A stretch of DNA of 11,951 nucleotides from Sphingomonadales bacterium UBA7473 (GTDB taxonomy: Bacteria; Pseudomonadota; Alphaproteobacteria; Sphingomonadales; Sphingomonadaceae), in assembly GCA_002478575.1 (NCBI GenBank), contig DLOX01000200.1, positions 11,656 through 23,606 of the forward strand. The letters run 5' to 3'. The notes beneath the pieces were generated by a model, which was given only the letters and a program-made list of their open reading frames with translations, was not told the DNA's origin and did not search any database. The translations under genes were made by a program, and so were the position numbers. Of this stretch, positions 7,184 through 11,951 are shown one piece after another (within the stretch, counting starts at the first letter, position 1; each line of letters starts with the position of its first letter).

Positions 7184-7218
7184 CAAAAGGCCGGTTGTTC
7201 GCAACCGGCCTCTTTTTT
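7184..7218. terminator. Strong bidirectional intrinsic terminator with TTCG tetraloop
   Basis: A perfect 10-bp stem (AGGCCGGTTG at 7188-7197, CAACCGGCCT at 7202-7211) closes a TTCG loop. On the plus strand it is followed by C and six T; on the minus strand the run is about four T. It lies 25 bases past the stop of the minus-strand CoA-transferase, so it very likely ends that transcript. The longer T-tract faces the plus strand, where no gene ends nearby. Confidence 0.9.
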
Positions 7219-7236
7219 GCCCGCGCCACATCCACG

Positions 7237-8613
7237 TTATTGCTTCCAACTGGCCGATGACGAACCGAGAGCTGTTGCGGGCTTGTCCCAAACCATCGGC
7301 AAACCCTCGATTCTGGCAGGTGGATGCAAACGCTGCGCTGCCCCCCACGCCGTCTGCTCAATCGCATCTGCATAGTCCGCATCCCGCGCTGGATCGAACT
7401 GACCATCATTTGACTGCCCTTTGTGATCGGCTAGCAATTTTGCTGTGCGTACGAGCGAAAGCTGCGCTCGAATCGATCCTTCCCCATCTCGCCGTGCAAT
7501 CAGACCCCGAACAGCGGCTGCAGCGATCAAATATCCCGTTGCATGATCAAGCGCCTGAACAGGCAAAGAAACGGGAACGTCGCTTTCCTTCCAGTCTTTG
7601 CCCGCCGCTGCAATGCCTGATGAGAATTGGACTAGACTATCGAAGCCGCGCCGCGCCTTCCATGGCCCGCTGTGGCCATATGCATTGAGCGAAACGTCAA
7701 TCAGCCCCGGCCTGATGATTTGACGCGCCTCAGAGCCAAAGCCCAATCGATCAAGCGCGTCACCGCGATAGCCGTGGATGAGGATGTCGGCCTCTTTGAG
7801 GAGCTTTAGGAATATCGCTCGGTCATTGCTTTGCTTTAGATCAAGACGGGCACAGCGCTTTCCCAGAGTCACTTCTGGAATCACGCCCGGCTCGTCCCAA
7901 GTGGGCGGATCAATGCGCAGCACATCCGCTCCATATCCGGCCAAGAATCGCGTCGCGACGGGGCCCGCCAACACACGCGTCAGGTCCAGGACCTTAAGGC
8001 CCGCCAAGGGGCGTCCAATTGTTGGGCGCCAAGCGGAGTGGACGGGCTGCGCTTTCATATCCCAGATAATCAAAGGTTCAGCGGCAACGGCGCTGCCCTG
8101 CGGATGAGCTTTCCAAGCTTCAATCGTTCTCAGCTGAGCGGCGCATCCTCCAGCAGCGACAATATCAGTCTCAAGCCCTTGAGCCTCCCAACGGCTGACC
8201 TCCTTGGCGACAGCCTCTTGCGTGGCCTCACATTTCAACACGGACAATGCGGCAGCGCGATGATGCGGCGCGTTGGTGTGGAGTTTAATCCACCCATCCG
8301 TTGCTCGATAATCCCCAGCAATCGCATCCCACGCCGAAGGCATATCCCACCCAATGGGCCGGATCGACCAGCCGAACCAAAGCGAAGCAAGGCGGTAATC
8401 AACTTCAACATCGCCCTCTCCACCCAGCTCGTTCGAAAGCTCGGCGATGGCGGCGCAAGCGGCACCTACCGACGCGACGGCAAGATCGGAAACGGGAAAG
8501 CAAGACGGCAAGCGATCATCACCCTTCAAACCAATGCGTTCCAATACCGGCGTAGGCAGGTTGAGCGCTTCAATGATGGCAGTGAGCATTTCTTCGGCGG
8601 TTGATGTCGTCAT
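7237..8613 (-). CDS. CaiB/BaiF (family III) CoA-transferase with rearranged domains
   Basis: Family III transferases move CoA between acyl acceptors through an aspartyl-CoA anhydride. The 458-residue protein carries the canonical N-terminal fold only from about residue 200: RPLAGLKVLDLTRVLAGPVA at 201-220, GADVLRIDPP at 228-237, GFDSLVQFSSG at 323-333, and the catalytic-type LDHATGYL with D356. The usual small domain seems missing after it. Residues 40-115 instead look like a second catalytic region (FPVSDLA with D43) followed by a small-domain segment, AGDYRATDGWIKL. This suggests a fused, partly degenerate duplicate or a permutation. The start at 8613 has GGAGGA four bases upstream; a GTG at 8628 lies upstream of that site and is rejected. 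The substrate is unknown. Divergent from the HTH-citrate synthase gene. Confidence 0.85.
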   Translation of the reverse strand: MTTSTAEEMLTAIIEALNLPTPVLERIGLKGDDRLPSCFPVSDLAVASVGAACAAIAELSNELGGEGDVEVDYRLASLWFGWSIRPIGWDMPSAWDAIAGDYRATDGWIKLHTNAPHHRAAALSVLKCEATQEAVAKEVSRWEAQGLETDIVAAGGCAAQLRTIEAWKAHPQGSAVAAEPLIIWDMKAQPVHSAWRPTIGRPLAGLKVLDLTRVLAGPVATRFLAGYGADVLRIDPPTWDEPGVIPEVTLGKRCARLDLKQSNDRAIFLKLLKEADILIHGYRGDALDRLGFGSEARQIIRPGLIDVSLNAYGHSGPWKARRGFDSLVQFSSGIAAAGKDWKESDVPVSLPVQALDHATGYLIAAAAVRGLIARRDGEGSIRAQLSLVRTAKLLADHKGQSNDGQFDPARDADYADAIEQTAWGAAQRLHPPARIEGLPMVWDKPATALGSSSASWKQ

Positions 8614-8691
8614 AGGTTCCTCCAACACATCGGGACCAACACTTGCTCAACCCATTTGCAGCTTGAATCAATCTTGATACATATAATCAAT
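8614..8691. promoter_or_regulatory. Shared control region of CoA-transferase and HTH-citrate synthase
   Basis: These 78 bases separate the two divergent start codons. ATCAA (8667-8671), TTGAT (8674-8678) and ATCAA (8686-8690) form two interleaved inverted repeats. A perfect TATAAT at 8682-8687 sits four bases before the citrate synthase ATG, which has no Shine-Dalgarno sequence, so a leaderless transcript is possible. No good -35 lies 16-18 bases upstream of it. On the other strand GGAGGA (8623-8618) serves the CoA-transferase. Confidence 0.5.
8618..8623 (-). promoter_or_regulatory. Ribosome-binding site deciding the CoA-transferase start
   Basis: GGAGGA on the minus strand, four bases before the ATG at 8613. 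It lies between that ATG and the upstream in-frame GTG at 8628, so it supports the ATG. Confidence 0.8.
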
Positions 8692-9846
8692 ATGAAGAAA
8701 TGGATTGATCGAACGGCTGCGCTTGAGCGGCTCATGGTGAAACCCCAAACGCTTTACGCTTATGTCAGCCGGAGCCTCATTCGAATGGAACCGGACCCAG
8801 CAGACGCGCGGCGGAGCCTTTATAGCGCCGAAGATATAGAGGCCGTCGCAACACGCAAAGCGCGCGGGCGAAAGCGGTCGAGTATTGCGGCGAGCTCTAT
8901 GGCTTGGGGTGAGCCAGCCATCGCCACAAGCCTCTCCACGGTTCACCAGGGCAAACTCTATTATCGAGGGCTCGACGCAAGCGCGCTGTCTTCACATGCG
9001 ACATTGGAGGAGGTTGCCGCTCTGCTCTGGGCTGTGCGGCAGGCGCCACTCTTTGGCGAGGGGAACGCAGACTTCACCGATCCATTTCAGTCGCTTGCTG
9101 CCTTGATCCCAAACAGCCCCTATATTCTCGGTCGAACCAATGAAAGCCTCGCCAAAGATGCGGCAGCGGCGATTGGCCATTTGGCGAGTGTGTGCGGCGG
9201 CGGACGCGGCAGTGGCCCCTTGCATGAGCGATTGACCAATGGATGGGGCTGCAACGCCCTTGCCGCTGACCGGATCCGCCAAGCCTTGGTGCTGATGGCC
9301 GATCATGACCTCAACGCTTCAACCTTTGCGACACGGGTTGCTGCTTCGACTGGTGCCTCGCTTCCCGCAAGTCTGCTCGCGGGGCTATGCACTCTTTCAG
9401 GGCCACGCCACGGTGGTGCGGCTGAGGCCTTGTCCAGCCTCCTGTCAGACGCGAACCGCTTAGGCGCCGCAGACGCAGTTCAGCTTTGGCTTTCGCGTGA
9501 TCAGATTTTGCCCGGCTTTGGCCATCCGCTCTACCCTGAAGGTGATCCGCGAGCAGTTGAGATGCTGAAGGGGCTCACCCCCAGCAACGACCTGCAAAGG
9601 CTGTCAGACAGTGTTTTTGAACAAGCTGGCCTACTCCCCAATTGCGACTTTGCGCTTGCGGTGATGACTGAAGTCTTTGGCCTCCCCGCTGATGCGCCCT
9701 TCCGTTTATTCTTGTTGGGGCGAAGCGTTGGCTGGGCAGCTCATGTGATGGAGCAAGTTTCATCGGGCACATTGATCCGGCCGCGCGGCAAATATGAAGG
9801 CGTGATGCCCTACGCTGCGGTTGCCACATCGCCCGCTCCTCGCTAA
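8692..9846 (+). CDS. Citrate synthase family protein with N-terminal MerR-like HTH
   Basis: A 384-residue fusion. Residues 1-58 resemble a MerR/excisionase winged helix: TAALERLMVKPQTLYAYVSR at 8-27, then RRSLYSAEDIEAV at 40-52 and a basic linker, ARGRKR. The rest is a citrate synthase fold condensing an acyl-CoA with oxaloacetate or a similar 2-oxoacid. Active-site positions look intact: DHDLNAS with H205, GPRHGGA with H240, GFGHPLYPEGDPRA with H278, CDFALA with D319, GRSVGW with R344 and PRGKYEG near 364-370. It is about 45 residues shorter than hexameric Gram-negative citrate synthases. The ATG at 8692 gives the full HTH; an upstream TTG adds nothing recognisable. pyrB follows after 12 bases. 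Whether it binds DNA, makes citrate or methylcitrate, or both, is open. Confidence 0.88.
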   Translation: MKKWIDRTAALERLMVKPQTLYAYVSRSLIRMEPDPADARRSLYSAEDIEAVATRKARGRKRSSIAASSMAWGEPAIATSLSTVHQGKLYYRGLDASALSSHATLEEVAALLWAVRQAPLFGEGNADFTDPFQSLAALIPNSPYILGRTNESLAKDAAAAIGHLASVCGGGRGSGPLHERLTNGWGCNALAADRIRQALVLMADHDLNASTFATRVAASTGASLPASLLAGLCTLSGPRHGGAAEALSSLLSDANRLGAADAVQLWLSRDQILPGFGHPLYPEGDPRAVEMLKGLTPSNDLQRLSDSVFEQAGLLPNCDFALAVMTEVFGLPADAPFRLFLLGRSVGWAAHVMEQVSSGTLIRPRGKYEGVMPYAAVATSPAPR

Positions 9847-9858
9847 GGCGGCGCTTTA

Positions 9859-10806
9859 ATGACATCACCGCTTTTCCCGCACCGGCATCTGCTCGGTATC
9901 GCTGGCCTGCAGCCGCATGAAATCATCTATTTGTTGGACGAAGCCGAACAATGGGTCGCGCTGAACCGGTCTATGACAAAGCATGATAATCGGTTGCAGG
10001 GCCTCACCCAAATCAACGCCTTCTTCGAAAACTCAACGCGTACTTTGCTCAGCTTTGAGATCGCAGGCAAAAGGCTTGGCGCGGATGTCGTCAATATGCA
10101 TGCCGCGACATCGAGCGTCAAAAAGGGCGAAACGCTGATCGATACAGCCATCACCTTGAACGCGATGAAGCCCGACGTGATTGTGATCCGCCATGGATCA
10201 TCAGGTGCCGTGGCCCTGATTGCAGACAAGGTCGATTGCCCAGTGCTTAATGCAGGTGATGGACGACATGAGCATCCAACACAGGCTTTGCTTGATGCAC
10301 TGACCATCAGACGACGGAAAGGGACAGTCGCAGGCCTCAGGATCGCAATTTGTGGCGATGTGCTCCACAGCCGCGTTGCCCGCTCCAACATCATCACGCT
10401 TACATCCTTGGGCGCAGAAGTGCGTGTGATTGCGCCCCCTACGCTCCTTCCTGCTGCTATTGAGCAATTCCATGTGACGCCTTTTACGGATTTCGATGAA
10501 GGTCTTGAAGGCTGCGACGTGGTCATGATGCTGCGCTTGCAAACCGAGCGCATGGATGGGGGCTTCATCCCTTCACTGCGCGAATATCACACGCTGTACG
10601 GACTGACCTACGAACGACTGAAACGCGCCAAACCCGATGCATTGGTGATGCACCCCGGCCCCATGAACCGAGGCGTCGAGATCGCCAGCGACGTTGCTGA
10701 TGACGTCAATCGATCGGTCATCGCAGAGCAGGTTGAGATGGGCGTTGCTGTGCGCATGGCCTGCCTTGATGTGCTCACCCGCGACCGTCGGGAGGCGGCA
10801 CAATGA
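9859..10806 (+). CDS. pyrB: Aspartate carbamoyltransferase catalytic subunit
   Basis: Condenses carbamoyl phosphate with aspartate, the committed step of pyrimidine synthesis. The 315 residues match the catalytic chain. Carbamoyl-phosphate binding FFENSTRTLLSFE at 55-67 (S59-T60-R61-T62), the mobile loop SSVKKGET at 85-92, R111 in VIRHGSSGA, DGRHEHPTQALLD at 134-146, R173 in HSRVARSN, LRLQTERM at 225-232 (R226), and HPGPMNRGVEI at 265-275 are all present. Starts 12 bases after the HTH-citrate synthase gene with no clear ribosome-binding site, so it is probably in the same operon. Its TGA overlaps the next ATG as ATGA, which suggests coupled translation and a complex with that product. No pyrI regulatory chain is visible. 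Confidence 0.97.
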   Translation: MTSPLFPHRHLLGIAGLQPHEIIYLLDEAEQWVALNRSMTKHDNRLQGLTQINAFFENSTRTLLSFEIAGKRLGADVVNMHAATSSVKKGETLIDTAITLNAMKPDVIVIRHGSSGAVALIADKVDCPVLNAGDGRHEHPTQALLDALTIRRRKGTVAGLRIAICGDVLHSRVARSNIITLTSLGAEVRVIAPPTLLPAAIEQFHVTPFTDFDEGLEGCDVVMMLRLQTERMDGGFIPSLREYHTLYGLTYERLKRAKPDALVMHPGPMNRGVEIASDVADDVNRSVIAEQVEMGVAVRMACLDVLTRDRREAAQ

Positions 10807-11951
10807 GCCAGCGCATCGCCATCACCAATTTCAGCACAAGCAGCTTGAGCGAAGACGCGCGGATCATCCTGATCGAAGGCGACAAGATCGCCGCCACCAA
10901 TTTGATCGCTGTCCCCGGCGACTCTGAGATCGTCGATGCAAAAGGCGCACATTTGGCGCCGGGCATTGTCGATTTGGGCGTCTTCGCCGTCGATAAGCGC
11001 GCTTGTATCGCTGGCGGGATCACGCGCATCGCTCTGATGCCAGATCAAAGCAGCGTGTTGGACGATCCGGGGTTGGTCCAGCGGTCTGCACTTGCGGCCA
11101 AGCCTGATCTTTGGGTTCACCCTTTGGCTGCCGCAACACGCGGCCTCGCGGGTAAAGATCTCGCCGAATATGCGATGATGAGGAAGGCCGGGGCGAAGGC
11201 GGTTAGCACTGGGCGCGGATGGATCAGCAATTCAGGCGTGATGCTGAAGGCCCTCTCCTACGCGGGCTCTCTGGGCATGACGATGATTAGCCATGCTGAG
11301 GACAGCGGCTTAGCAGCCGATGCCGTCGCGACCGCTGGGGAAACCGCAAGCCGTTTGGGCCTCTCAAGCGCCCCTGCCCGCGCGGAAGCGATGGCCATTG
11401 CGCGGGATCTCGCGTTGGTGCGCGAAACCGGGGCTGCGCTCCATTTCCGCCAAGTGACGACGGCAGAGGGCCTCGCACTGGTCCGCGCAGCAAAGGCAGC
11501 AGGCCTGCCTATAACCTGCGGGATCACGCCCAATCATCTCTTCTTGTCAGATATCGAAGTGAACGGCTTCCGGTCCTTCGCTCGCCTGTCGCCTCCCTTA
11601 CGATCAGAAGATGATCGGCGGGCTTGTTTGGCAGCGGTCAAGGATGGCACGATTGACGTGCTCTGCTCTAGCCATGATCCCAAAGGCCCGGAAGCCAAGC
11701 GCTTGCCTTTTGCTGATGCGGAGCCGGGTGCTTTGGGCGCAGAAACGCTTCTGGCGTTGGGGCTTGGTTTGGTTCGTGACGGATTGATTAGCGCCAGCCG
11801 CTTGTTTGAAATGCTGTCCGCCAATCCTTCTAAGATATTGGGCGTTGAGAGCGGCGTTCTTGCGCCCGGTGCTCCGGCCGACCTCATAATCTACGACCCA
11901 GAGGCTCCTTGGATCATCGATAGCAGCGGCTTCAAGGCATCTGCTGGGAAC
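10803..11951 (+). CDS. Non-catalytic dihydroorotase homologue PyrC' (3' end cut by window edge)
   Basis: 383 codons are visible of a dihydroorotase-type amidohydrolase that normally has about 405-430. The scaffold is clear: APGIVDLG at 52-59, GGITRIALMPD at 71-81, ISHAEDSGL at 162-170, HFRQVTTAEGL at 214-224, TPNHLFLSD at 242-250, LGAETLL at 311-317 and APGAPADLIIYD at 354-365. The metal ligands are not: the HxH after APGxxD is replaced by GVF (59-61), the TDHAPH motif reads SSHDPK (289-294), the H-x-x-H near 214 has Gln at its second site, and TPHH has become TPNH. It cannot be a normal zinc dihydroorotase. Overlap with pyrB by ATGA matches the pyrB-pyrC' arrangement known in Pseudomonas, where PyrC' holds the ATCase assembly together. 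An active PyrC is expected elsewhere. Confidence 0.88.
   Translation, partial: MSQRIAITNFSTSSLSEDARIILIEGDKIAATNLIAVPGDSEIVDAKGAHLAPGIVDLGVFAVDKRACIAGGITRIALMPDQSSVLDDPGLVQRSALAAKPDLWVHPLAAATRGLAGKDLAEYAMMRKAGAKAVSTGRGWISNSGVMLKALSYAGSLGMTMISHAEDSGLAADAVATAGETASRLGLSSAPARAEAMAIARDLALVRETGAALHFRQVTTAEGLALVRAAKAAGLPITCGITPNHLFLSDIEVNGFRSFARLSPPLRSEDDRRACLAAVKDGTIDVLCSSHDPKGPEAKRLPFADAEPGALGAETLLALGLGLVRDGLISASRLFEMLSANPSKILGVESGVLAPGAPADLIIYDPEAPWIIDSSGFKASAGN

Overview
The window is a dense block of chromosomal housekeeping and acyl-CoA metabolism genes from an alphaproteobacterium. The best guess is Sphingomonadales with moderate GC. This rests on protein style (PGKGG-type EF-P, 184-residue Dcd, DnaX with an acidic N-terminal tail) and on gene neighbourhoods such as efp-suhB, dnaX-ybaB and pyrB followed by a dihydroorotase homologue. 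It is recognition, not a database result. There are no tRNAs, rRNAs, insertion sequences, prophage genes or CRISPR arrays, and no gene-free stretch longer than about 180 bases.

Left arm (1-4087, minus strand): dnaX, ybaB/ebfC, thiE, efp and suhB run in one direction. Junctions are tight: dnaX/ybaB share GTGA, ybaB-thiE are 13 bases apart, and efp/suhB share the A of TAATG. The only larger gap is 76 bases between thiE and efp. suhB runs off the left edge with only its last few codons missing.

Middle (4088-7236): dcd diverges from dnaX and is followed by a small secreted DUF11-like protein and a TesB-type acyl-CoA thioesterase. tesB converges on a lysR gene, and both stop codons lie inside one TTAA palindrome, so there is no room for a terminator between them. 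The next hairpin with a T-tract on the plus strand is 1 kb further on, past lysR.

Right arm (7237-11951): a CaiB/BaiF (family III) CoA-transferase with an unusual domain order is divergent from a citrate synthase-family protein carrying an N-terminal MerR-like helix-turn-helix. Their 78-base shared promoter region holds interleaved TTGAT/ATCAA repeats and a TATAAT almost touching the citrate synthase ATG. That gene is followed after 12 bases by pyrB, which overlaps by ATGA a dihydroorotase homologue whose metal-binding residues are lost. The latter is therefore best read as a non-catalytic PyrC' partner of aspartate carbamoyltransferase, and it runs off the right edge.

Most notable: the HTH-citrate synthase/CoA-transferase pair with its compact shared control region, the rearranged CoA-transferase, the degenerate dihydroorotase, and the tesB/lysR convergent arrangement that predicts long antisense transcription. 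None is proof of a new system; the HTH-citrate synthase locus is the best candidate.
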